A stretch of 8,076 nucleotides of DNA, taken from Planctomycetota bacterium (GTDB lineage: Bacteria; Planctomycetota; UBA1135; UBA2386). The position numbers and the translations under genes were made by a program. The notes below the pieces were generated by a model. The model searched no databases, was not told the origin of the DNA, and saw nothing but the letters and a program-made list of their open reading frames with translations. The stretch covers positions 1 through 8,076 of the forward strand of contig JAGQRA010000554.1 in assembly GCA_020425885.1 (NCBI GenBank), in the 5' to 3' direction. Each line of letters opens with the position of its first letter. The stretch's first letter is position 1. Positions 1 to 8,076 of this stretch are shown one piece after another.

Positions 1-3000
1 AGATGAGGATGCGCGGCGGCGAGGTCGAGGTCTGCGTCGCCGAAGGCCTCGGCCCGCGCTCGGCCGCGCTGCGGCTCGGCGTCGATCCCGTGGTCGAAGG
101 CCTGGACCGTGACTCGGCCTGGTTCGGTGATGCGATCGTGATCGGCGGCGCGTTCCTCGGCAGCCTGGCCGAGGACGTCGAGGTCAGCATCAACGGCGTG
201 CCACAGGTCGTGCTGTCGGCGCGCGGCAACGCGATCGAGTTCCGCGTCGCGAACGGGACCACGAGCGGCGCGGTCGCGGTTCGCGTTCGCGGCCGGGCAG
301 CCGCCCTGCAGCCGATGTTGAACGTCGGCGCCGATTCGGATCGCGACGGCATGCCCGATGCCTGGGAGCTGCTGCACGGTCTCGATGCCGCCGACCCCGC
401 CGATGCCCGGCGTGACGGCGATGGCGATGGTCTCGACAATCGGCGCGAGTTCCGCATCGGAACCCTGCCCGAGCTCGCCGACAGCGATGGCGGCGGCATC
501 GACGACGGCCAGGAGGTCGCGCTGGGGCTCGACCCGACCGATCCCGCCGACGACACCGGTGACCCCGATGGCGATGGTCTGCCGACGACGCTCGAACTGC
601 AGCTGCACTCCGATCCCGCCAGCTTCGACAGCGACGCCGATGGGCTCAGCGATGGCGAGGAGCACCTGCGCACCTACGGCTACGTCACCGACCTCAACGA
701 TCCCGACAGCGACGACGACGGCCTGCTCGACGGCGACGAGGTCTTCCGCTACGGCACCGATCCGTCGACGCCGCACTCCGACCAGGACGAGCTGACCGAC
801 GGCGACGAGGTGCTCGGCCGGCGCGGGCCGCCGACCAACCCGTTGCTGACCGATACCGACGGCGACGGCTTGTCCGACAGCGAGGAGGTGCTGCAGCTCT
901 GCACCGACCCGACGCTGCGCGACACCGACGGCGACGGCATCGACGACGGCGAGGAACGGCAGCTCGGCACCGATCCGTGTCGTCGCGATTCCGACGGCGA
1001 CGGCATCGGCGACGGCGATGAGGTCGCGCTCGGCTTGCTGCCGCGGGTCTTCGATCCGACCGTCGATCTCGTCGGCCGCACGGTCGATGACCACGGCGTG
1101 GCGCTGGTCGGCGCCGCCGTCCGGATGCTCGGCCAGCCGGTCACCGCCCACACCGCGCAATCGACCGCCGGCGGCGCGTTCACGATCGCGCACTGGCCGA
1201 CCGCGTTGAGCCCGATCCAATTGACGGCGTCGACGCGGCAGGGTGGGGTCGTGCTCGCCGGGCACTCGCCGATGAGCGCCGTTGTGGCGCCGAGCACGGC
1301 GTTCGGCGATCTCGTCCTGCGACCCGACGCGGGCCGCCCGCTCTACGAGCCGATCGCGTTGCCGGCGCTCGCGACCCTCGAGGCCACGGCGGTCGACCTC
1401 GATGGCGATCTGCTCAGCGATCTGGTGCTGCGTGGCACCAACGGCGGCGGCTGGCTGGCCCGCGGCACCGGTCCGGCCGCGTTCGCCGATCCGACGCCGT
1501 TGTTCGCGGTGACGATCCGCGGTCTTGTCGTCGTCGACCTCGACGGCAACGGCATGCCCGACCCGGTCGTCGCCGCCGAGAACGGCACCGAACTGCTGAT
1601 CCGCGACAACATCGGCGGCGTGCTGCAGCCCGCGCGTCACGTGCCGCTGTCGTTCCAGGCCGGCGCGGTGGCGGCGATCGACTTCGACCGCGACGGCCGC
1701 GTCGATCTCGCGGTCGCCGACCGCAACAGCGCCCAGCTCCATCTGCTGCGCAACGACGGTCCGCGCGGGCTTTGGCCGCAGGCGCTGGCGGTACCGGCGC
1801 GGGTCGGCCTGATGCGGATCGTCGATCTCGATGGCAACGGCTGGGACGATGTCCTGCTGCTCGCCGAGAACGTGACCTACGTGACCTGGCTGCCGAACGG
1901 CAGCGCCGGTTTCGCGACGCCAGTGAACATCGCGTTCGGGCTCGAGCCGATCGACCTCGCGATCGCCGACCTCGATGGCGACCTCGATCTCGATCTGGTC
2001 GCGACCGGTCTCGACGCCGCCTCGCAGCTGCGCGCGCGCCGCGTCGACAGCCTGGCGGCCGGTGTCTTCGGCGCGCCCTCGCCGATCGGACCCGCGCGTT
2101 CGATCTACTCGGTCGAGGCCGCCGATGCCGATCGGGACGGCGACATCGACCTGTTGTTCGGCGTGCCGTCGCAGGCGACGTTCGGTCCGGCCCTGTTGTT
2201 GATCCTCGAGAACGACGGCCTCGGCGGCTTCGCCAACGGCATCGAGGTGCCGCTCGGCGGCTACGACAGCTTCTTCATGACGATGTCGGCGGCCGATCTC
2301 GACGGCGACGACGATACGGATCTGGTGCTCGGGGGGCTCTACCCGCCGAGCACGGTCGTGGTGCGCGGCGCCGCCGGGCTCGGCTTCCGCTCGCCGAAGA
2401 TCACCGAGCTGACGGTGCTCGAGGCCGTGTTCGGCGACTTCGACGGCGACGGCCGCGATGACCTGGCGATCGAGACCACCTCCGCCATCGAGGTCCAGGG
2501 CGGCGTCGGCGACGGCTCGTTCTCCGGATCGCGGACGCTCGCCATCGGCAGCCACAATGGCGTCGCTGCTGGCGATCTCGATCGCGACGGCCGCGACGAT
2601 CTTGTCGTCAGCCGCTATGGCAGCGTCGAGGTCCGGGCCGGCCTCGCCGCCGGCGGCTTCGCGGCGCCCGTCTTGACCAGCGCGACGAACCAGTCGGCCT
2701 ACGATCCGCGCGTCGTCGACGTCGACGGCGATGGCTGGCCGGACCTGTTGACGCGGCCGCTGGCCAACGCGCTGGCCTGGTGGCGCAACAACGGTGGCCA
2801 GCTGCAGCCGTCGACGCCGATCGTGTTCGCCGGTCTCGCCAACGTCCGCGAGTTCACGGTCGGTGACTTCGACGGCGACGGCATCACCGATGTCGCGGCC
2901 TACGATGGCAGCCGGGCGGTCGTGCGCTGGGGCAGCGGTAGCGGCACCTTCCTGCCGGGGTCTGCGGTCACGATCGCCGATGCGCTCGTGTCGAGCTTCG

Positions 3001-3380
3001 TCGCCGGCGACTTCGACGGCGACGGTCGGGACGATCTGGTCCTGGCCGGGTCCGCCCTCACGTTCGTCTATGCCGCGCCGGGCCGACAACTCGAGATTCC
3101 GGTGGAGCAACCGAACGTGGTGCTGCCGCGCCCCGTGGCCGCGCGTGACTTCGATGCCGACGGCCGCCTCGACCTCGTCGTGACGACGGTTCCGAACATG
3201 GCGCTCTATCGCAACGAGGGGCTGCGGGTGTTCCGCCACCGGGAAACCCATGCGGCCGGGCTATCCGTGCAGTCGTTGCAGCAGCCCGATCTCGATGGCG
3301 ACGGCATCCCGGATCTCGCCGCCTTCACGCTCGGCAGCACGGGGCGGAAGCGACTGCTGAGCTGGCTCAGCTGGCGGTAG
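1..3380 (+). CDS. Large extracellular FG-GAP/calcium-repeat protein, 5' partial
   Basis: This is the C-terminal ~1,125 residues of a secreted or surface protein. The first in-frame ATG is base 3, but it is probably not the start: there is no signal peptide, and residues 1-30 read like the tail of a preceding Ig-like domain. Numbering from that ATG: IPT/TIG-like domain ~30-98; ten Asp-rich thrombospondin-3-like repeats 111-345; carboxypeptidase-regulatory-like beta-sandwich ~354-441 ([11 protein letters not shown]...); then fourteen FG-GAP/VCBS motifs (DxDxDGxxDL type), first Asp at 465, 512, 560, 608, 656, 708, 765, 812, 858, 906, 955, 1003, 1049 and 1096. Such modules bind calcium and form integrin-like beta-propellers, so adhesion or matrix binding is plausible, but no ligand can be inferred. 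Only three cysteines occur (11, 300, 326). It ends in TAG 29 residues after the last motif, with no recognisable PEP-CTERM, LPXTG or Por-type tail. Confidence 0.9.
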   Translation, partial: MRMRGGEVEVCVAEGLGPRSAALRLGVDPVVEGLDRDSAWFGDAIVIGGAFLGSLAEDVEVSINGVPQVVLSARGNAIEFRVANGTTSGAVAVRVRGRAAALQPMLNVGADSDRDGMPDAWELLHGLDAADPADARRDGDGDGLDNRREFRIGTLPELADSDGGGIDDGQEVALGLDPTDPADDTGDPDGDGLPTTLELQLHSDPASFDSDADGLSDGEEHLRTYGYVTDLNDPDSDDDGLLDGDEVFRYGTDPSTPHSDQDELTDGDEVLGRRGPPTNPLLTDTDGDGLSDSEEVLQLCTDPTLRDTDGDGIDDGEERQLGTDPCRRDSDGDGIGDGDEVALGLLPRVFDPTVDLVGRTVDDHGVALVGAAVRMLGQPVTAHTAQSTAGGAFTIAHWPTALSPIQLTASTRQGGVVLAGHSPMSAVVAPSTAFGDLVLRPDAGRPLYEPIALPALATLEATAVDLDGDLLSDLVLRGTNGGGWLARGTGPAAFADPTPLFAVTIRGLVVVDLDGNGMPDPVVAAENGTELLIRDNIGGVLQPARHVPLSFQAGAVAAIDFDRDGRVDLAVADRNSAQLHLLRNDGPRGLWPQALAVPARVGLMRIVDLDGNGWDDVLLLAENVTYVTWLPNGSAGFATPVNIAFGLEPIDLAIADLDGDLDLDLVATGLDAASQLRARRVDSLAAGVFGAPSPIGPARSIYSVEAADADRDGDIDLLFGVPSQATFGPALLLILENDGLGGFANGIEVPLGGYDSFFMTMSAADLDGDDDTDLVLGGLYPPSTVVVRGAAGLGFRSPKITELTVLEAVFGDFDGDGRDDLAIETTSAIEVQGGVGDGSFSGSRTLAIGSHNGVAAGDLDRDGRDDLVVSRYGSVEVRAGLAAGGFAAPVLTSATNQSAYDPRVVDVDGDGWPDLLTRPLANALAWWRNNGGQLQPSTPIVFAGLANVREFTVGDFDGDGITDVAAYDGSRAVVRWGSGSGTFLPGSAVTIADALVSSFVAGDFDGDGRDDLVLAGSALTFVYAAPGRQLEIPVEQPNVVLPRPVAARDFDADGRLDLVVTTVPNMALYRNEGLRVFRHRETHAAGLSVQSLQQPDLDGDGIPDLAAFTLGSTGRKRLLSWLSWR
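333..1037 (+). repeat. Ten thrombospondin type 3-like calcium-binding repeats (coding)
   Basis: Ten Asp/Gly-rich units of about 20-27 residues start near residues 111, 138, 160, 187, 209, 235, 259, 284, 307 and 329 of gene 1. The typical unit is D(S/T)DGDGxxDGxE followed by a short LGTDP-like connector. Repeats of this kind coordinate calcium through the Asp side chains and form a stiff stalk when calcium is present. Units 2 and 7 deviate most ([26 protein letters not shown]). The last three share the identical 14-base core CCGACGGCGACGGC at 856-869, 925-938 and 991-1004, 69 and 66 bases apart, so recent duplication within this end of the array is possible. Confidence 0.85.
1350..3377 (+). 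repeat. Fourteen FG-GAP/VCBS propeller-blade repeats (coding)
   Basis: The motif hDxDxDGxxDhhh recurs fourteen times, with steps of 47, 48, 48, 48, 52, 57, 47, 46, 48, 49, 48, 46 and 47 residues. Each is a calcium-loop blade of the FG-GAP/integrin alpha type. Good matches are [13 protein letters not shown] and [13 protein letters not shown]; weaker ones are [11 protein letters not shown] (repeat 5) and [11 protein letters not shown] (repeat 6). Integrin-type propellers have seven blades, so fourteen suggests two consecutive propellers. The longest gap (57 residues, repeats 6 to 7) does not fall at a 7/7 boundary, so the division is inference. Confidence 0.85.
3356..3371. terminator. Inverted repeat at the 3' end of gene 1, possible bidirectional terminator
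   Basis: GCTGAGC and GCTCAGC form a perfect 7-base inverted repeat separated by TG; in practice this is a 6-bp stem with a 4-base loop. It lies in the last codons of gene 1 (…LLSWLSWR), seven bases before the TAG and 30 bases before the stop of the convergent gene. There is no T-run on either side. The symmetry may simply be a by-product of the duplicated Ser-Trp codons, so terminator function is weakly supported. Confidence 0.25.
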
Positions 3381-3400
3381 GCCTTCGCCCGTGCCCATCG

Positions 3401-4639
3401 TCAGCGCACCCGACAGTGCAGCGCGTTGGTGGCGCTGATGCCGAACATCGCGGCGGGGTCGAGGTAGATGGCCTGGGCGTGCACGCCGAGCCCGTTCCAG
3501 ACCGGAGCGCGCGGCATGGTCAGCGACAGCGCCCCCCGGCCCGAGGCATCGAGGTAGTGGAAGAAGGTGCCGAGCGGCTGCACGTAGAGCGTGCCGTTCA
3601 ACACCGGCAGGCTCTGCTCGTCGATGCCGACGATCACGAACCCGGGGGCGTTGGCCAATCCGTTCTCGATCCGTGCCGACCAGACCTCGTTGCGGCCGGC
3701 GCATCCGCTCGGCGCGATCGTCGGCGCCCCGTGGGTGCCCGCAATGCCGAAGCCGGCCACCACCTGACTGCCGCAGCGGCCGAAGCCCGTGACGCGGACC
3801 AGGTCGACGCTGCCCCAACCGTGCGAGAGCTGCAGCAGATCGCCCGTGATCGGGTCGATGCACGAACCGGCCGGATAGCCGAGCGGAGCGAGGAACGGCT
3901 GCCGCGTCGACGGGATCGGCATCGCGTTGGCGTCGAGCCGATAGAGCACGACCTGACCCGGGACGTACTCGGTCACCAGGGCGTACTCATGGTCGGGCAG
4001 CAGCGCCGAGCCGGGCGGAACGTGCACCAGGTTGCGCGGCCCGTTGCCGAGCGTCACCGGCGGTCGGGCGAGCGCGAGATCGAACGTGCCATTGCCGTCG
4101 GGGGTCAGGGTGAAGGCGTGGACGCTGCCGCTGTCGGAGACGATGCGGAGCTCGCCGGCGTTGGCGAAACCCGCCGGCACGATCGCGCAGCCGCGATACT
4201 CGGCCTGCATGCCGAACTGCGCGAGGTCGATCTGGCGCCGTTGCAGCCAGTTGCCCGGCGCGATCTGCCACAGCTCATTGGTCAGCGAGGTGGTGTAGAA
4301 CAGCACGCCGCCAGGGCCGTAGACCATGCTCGTTCCCATGTAGCCGACGTTCGTGACCTGCGTGATCGGAGCGACGACACCGGTCACGTGCCCATCGACG
4401 TCGCGCGTGACCGGCAGCTCGGCGATGATGGCGCTGCCGGTGCCGGGGTTGGCGCCGAGCAGCAAGGTGCCGGGATTCCCGGCCGCGAAGGTGAGCGCGC
4501 CGCCCGGCCACGTCGACGTGGGGCCGACCTGGCTGACGAGGTAATCGGTCTGGAACGGCGCAGCGACGTTCTGCGCGAGAGCGGCGGCGGCCGAGCAGCC
4601 GACGGCCGCGAGCGCGACGAGAGATGAGTGCCTGGGCAT
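3401..4639 (-). CDS. Secreted protein with Planctomycetota-type C-terminal module
   Basis: This encodes 412 residues. The start chosen is the ATG at 4639, because AAAGGA (4650-4645) lies 5 bases upstream and a clean signal peptide begins there: MPRHSSLVALAAVGCSAAAALAQ, with cleavage likely after ALA or AQ. The in-frame ATG at 4678 would put 13 charged residues before it. Residues ~24-285 alternate short beta-strands with Gly/Pro turns and phrases such as GTLLLGANPGTG, GPGGVLFYTT and ELRIVSDSGSVHAF, suggesting a readout-type beta-propeller without clear repeats. Residues ~285-412 form a separate module (GFGRCG, PSGCAGRNEV, LPVLNGTLYVQPLG, YLDPAAMFGISATNAL) that I recognise from many planctomycete exported proteins. 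Mature cysteines are at 151, 260, 289, 313 and 409. No catalytic motif was seen, so function is unknown. The gene ends 20 bases from the stop of gene 1. Confidence 0.85.
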   Translation of the reverse strand: MPRHSSLVALAAVGCSAAAALAQNVAAPFQTDYLVSQVGPTSTWPGGALTFAAGNPGTLLLGANPGTGSAIIAELPVTRDVDGHVTGVVAPITQVTNVGYMGTSMVYGPGGVLFYTTSLTNELWQIAPGNWLQRRQIDLAQFGMQAEYRGCAIVPAGFANAGELRIVSDSGSVHAFTLTPDGNGTFDLALARPPVTLGNGPRNLVHVPPGSALLPDHEYALVTEYVPGQVVLYRLDANAMPIPSTRQPFLAPLGYPAGSCIDPITGDLLQLSHGWGSVDLVRVTGFGRCGSQVVAGFGIAGTHGAPTIAPSGCAGRNEVWSARIENGLANAPGFVIVGIDEQSLPVLNGTLYVQPLGTFFHYLDASGRGALSLTMPRAPVWNGLGVHAQAIYLDPAAMFGISATNALHCRVR

Positions 4640-4644
4640 CGAAG

Positions 4645-4650
4645 TCCTTT
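4645..4650 (-). promoter_or_regulatory. Ribosome binding site of the 3401-4639 gene
   Basis: On the minus strand AAAGGA is followed by a 5-base spacer (CTTCG) and the ATG at 4639. This is the best Shine-Dalgarno match near the gene's 5' end. It selects the ATG that directly precedes the signal peptide over the upstream ATG at 4678. Confidence 0.7.
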
Positions 4651-4677
4651 GGTCAGGGAAGCGCGGGGGCGCTGTCA

Positions 4678-4696
4678 CTCCCGGGGCGGGAGCATA
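4678..4696 (-). promoter_or_regulatory. Possible -10 element overlapped by a perfect palindrome
   Basis: On the minus strand TATGCT (4696-4691; four of six matches to TATAAT) runs into the inverted repeat CTCCCG-CCC-CGGGAG (4692-4678), 39 bases upstream of the ATG at 4639. No convincing -35 box lies at the usual distance. The palindrome could be an operator or an early-transcript hairpin, but short perfect palindromes are common in DNA this GC-rich. A neighbouring GCGC-GGGG-GCGC repeat at 4661-4672 shows the same composition effect. Confidence 0.22.
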
Positions 4697-4878
4697 GCGG
4701 TCGGGCGAGCTCCGGGGTGGCCCCTGGGGGTAGAGGGTGCTTCAGGCGATCCGTGATCGGGACACGATGCCAAGGTGCCGGGCGCGATGACGCGCCGCGC
4801 AGTTCGGGCCGCGAGACTGGCCTGGCAGAACTTCTCGACTGCCTCGAAACACCAAGCTCGGCGCAACAACCCGATTCC

Positions 4879-4883
4879 GAGGA
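4879..4883 (+). promoter_or_regulatory. Ribosome binding site of the 4889-6007 gene
   Basis: GAGGA with a 5-base spacer (CCGAC) precedes the ATG at 4889, where a typical signal peptide begins. The frame is open back to an ATG at 4775, but that would add 38 Arg/Ala-rich residues ahead of the signal peptide and has no comparable Shine-Dalgarno support. Confidence 0.7.
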
Positions 4884-4888
4884 CCGAC

Positions 4889-6007
4889 ATGAGAATCACA
4901 CTCGCGGCAGCCCTCTGCCTCTCCACCTTCGCCATCTCAGCGCGGACGCAGTCCCAGACCACCTCGCCGATCTACATCAGCTCGCTGCCGCCGACAGCGC
5001 CTGCGGAACTCGGCTGGAACAGCCTCGATCTCAGCGTCGAGGTTCCAGGCAATCCTGCGGTGCAGTTCAGCTCGGGCCAGATCCCGGTGCCGGGCAACCC
5101 GGGTTGGCACGGCATCGACACCTCGCCGCTCGGCCCCATCGTGTTCGTGCCGGTTGCGGCCGGGGCCTACCTCATGGCACTTCTCAACTACAGCGTGACC
5201 ATCCCGCTGTCGTGGAACCGGTCCACGGGCCGGTTCGCCGGAACCGATGGCGTGACGAGCGCGAGCGTCGAGCACACTGAGGTCGGCGGTGAAGTTCAGG
5301 CGCGCACTTCCAGCGGGCAGGGCGGCGGCGGGCCTTGCGTGGATGTCCGCGTCAAGGAGGTCCCGCGACCTGACGGCAACAAGGGCATTCGGATCGAGGT
5401 CGACCACCCGTGCGAGTGCACGGTCGCCTTCTTCCAGTTCTTCCGTCAGAACGTCACCTATGAGGACGGCGACGGCAACACGCATCCGTGTCCGATCCCC
5501 GTAGCCGGCACCGGCAACAACGAACGGCCGGCCCAGAACCACATGATGTACGTCGACAGTTCACGCCGTTACACGCAGGATGGGTCATACCCGGCGGAGC
5601 AGCCGGTGCAGAACGGCTCGACCTGCACGACGGCCATGGAGGACGGCCCGGAGATCAAGGAGCCGGATGCCCTCCAGGCCACGCTCGAGGTCCTGACTGA
5701 GGGTCGGGTCACCAAGATCCACCTCGATGTCTGGTTGACCACGTACGTCCTGCTCACGTGCCCGCCTAACCCAGCCGACATCGTTGCTGTCGTGGAATGG
5801 AACTTCAAGCGCACCTATGTCTTCCCGCCCCCCGCCGGCGGTCAACCCGCAGGCGAAGTCGGCGGCCCCAACCCCGGGAACGGTGGCGGATGCGGCTTCC
5901 CCAACAGCAGCCCCAACATCCAGATCGGCTCGGGTCAGACGATGGGGCAGAGCGCGCAGAACGCGCTCAATGAGTATCTGAACAACAGGTACGGCGGGTC
6001 GAGGTAG
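4889..6007 (+). CDS. Secreted cysteine-containing protein of unknown function
   Basis: This encodes 372 residues and I do not recognise the family. Residues 1-18 (MRITLAAALCLSTFAISA) are a signal peptide, probably cut near 18-21. An N-terminal part (~25-135) has Pro/Gly turns and short hydrophobic strands (GPIVFVPVAAGAYLMALLN). A central part (~149-312) opens with CVDVRV, carries HPCECTVAFFQFFRQ at 173-187, and ends with an apparent strand pattern IVAVVEWNFKRTYVF. A Gly/Pro-rich linker (~313-350) leads to a short polar, possibly helical tail. The mature protein has seven cysteines (150, 175, 177, 201, 246, 291, 335), an odd number, so one may be unpaired or intermolecular. DGDGN at 193-197 is Asp-rich but isolated. 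The gene diverges from the 3401-4639 gene and converges on aconitase, so it is likely its own transcription unit. Confidence 0.8.
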   Translation: MRITLAAALCLSTFAISARTQSQTTSPIYISSLPPTAPAELGWNSLDLSVEVPGNPAVQFSSGQIPVPGNPGWHGIDTSPLGPIVFVPVAAGAYLMALLNYSVTIPLSWNRSTGRFAGTDGVTSASVEHTEVGGEVQARTSSGQGGGGPCVDVRVKEVPRPDGNKGIRIEVDHPCECTVAFFQFFRQNVTYEDGDGNTHPCPIPVAGTGNNERPAQNHMMYVDSSRRYTQDGSYPAEQPVQNGSTCTTAMEDGPEIKEPDALQATLEVLTEGRVTKIHLDVWLTTYVLLTCPPNPADIVAVVEWNFKRTYVFPPPAGGQPAGEVGGPNPGNGGGCGFPNSSPNIQIGSGQTMGQSAQNALNEYLNNRYGGSR

Positions 6008-6033
6008 ATCGGCGCCGCCCCGGCCCGCCGATC
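6007..6033. terminator. Hairpin between convergent genes, probable terminator
   Basis: GATCGGCG (6007-6014) and CGCCGATC (6026-6033) are a perfect 8-base inverted repeat around an 11-base GC-only loop. The left arm starts on the last base of the TAG of the upstream gene, and the aconitase stop lies 39 bases beyond the right arm. The position between converging genes fits a shared bidirectional terminator. Neither side has a T-run, so it is not a canonical intrinsic terminator. Confidence 0.45.
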
Positions 6034-6071
6034 GCGGCCAGCATGCCGCGCCTCACGGTCGCGCCCCGCAT

Positions 6072-7829
<1,758 letters not shown>

Positions 7830-7838
7830 CGTGGCACC

Positions 7839-8076
<238 letters not shown>

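Noticed and set aside
856..1004. CRISPR-like short repeats (14-base core three times at 69 and 66 bases)
   Set aside because: The repeats are in frame, encode the calcium motif DGDG and vary at codon third positions. They are protein repeats, not a CRISPR array.
1772..2461. Open frame of 229 codons overlapping the FG-GAP array
   Set aside because: Almost pure Arg/Ala/Gly/Asp text caused by a frame shift of the Asp-Gly repeat codons. The FG-GAP frame continues unbroken through it.
3372..3400. Terminator hairpin in the 20-base gap between the first two genes
   Set aside because: Only a 4-base GGCG/CGCC pairing can be drawn around 3373-3389, with no T-run. It is too weak to call.
4551..4590. 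Lipoprotein lipobox (AVGC) in the signal peptide of the 3401-4639 gene
   Set aside because: The cysteine is followed by a further hydrophobic stretch SAAAALAQ with a good ALA cleavage site, so an ordinary type I signal peptide fits better.
3416..4627. Long open frame (403 codons) on the plus strand opposite the 3401-4639 gene
   Set aside because: Arg/Asp/Ala/Gly-rich composition without domains, signal peptide or ribosome site. It is the typical open antisense frame of high-GC coding DNA, and the minus-strand gene has all the protein-like signals.

Overview
The window is high-GC bacterial DNA with four loci in two convergent pairs. The C-terminal module of the second gene (a conserved ~128-residue tail ending DPAA...ATNAL..RVR), together with large FG-GAP/calcium-repeat proteins, resembles secreted proteins of Planctomycetota. 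This is an inference from protein style; a deep-branching relative or a myxobacterium is not excluded. No mobile element, CRISPR array, rRNA or tRNA was seen.

Layout: (1) 1-3380 (+) is the 3' part of a very large extracellular protein: IPT/TIG-like domain, ten thrombospondin-type-3-like calcium repeats, a carboxypeptidase-regulatory-like beta-sandwich, then fourteen FG-GAP motifs at ~48-residue spacing. It runs off the left edge. (2) 3401-4639 (-) is a secreted protein of 412 residues with a signal peptide, a readout-type body and the Planctomycetota-like C-terminal module. It converges on gene 1 with a 20-base gap. (3) 4640-4888 is the divergent intergenic region. (4) 4889-6007 (+) is a secreted, cysteine-containing protein of 372 residues that I do not recognise. 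(5) 6072-8076 (-) is aconitate hydratase of the AcnA/IRP type, entering from the right edge and converging on gene 3.

The most notable observation is in the aconitase. The reading frame is unbroken and conserved on both sides, but the codon where the family has an aromatic residue (NMAPE-Tyr/Phe-GAT) is TAG. One base change (TAC to TAG) is enough to explain it. The other TAG codons here act as ordinary gene ends, so global amber reassignment is not supported. The options left are a sequencing/assembly error, a fresh nonsense mutation or local readthrough.

Genes 1-3 all look like exported proteins, and the calcium repeats and propellers of gene 1 suggest a surface or matrix role. Aconitase is a housekeeping TCA-cycle enzyme with no evident functional link to them. 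Nothing in the window convincingly shows a new multi-gene system.
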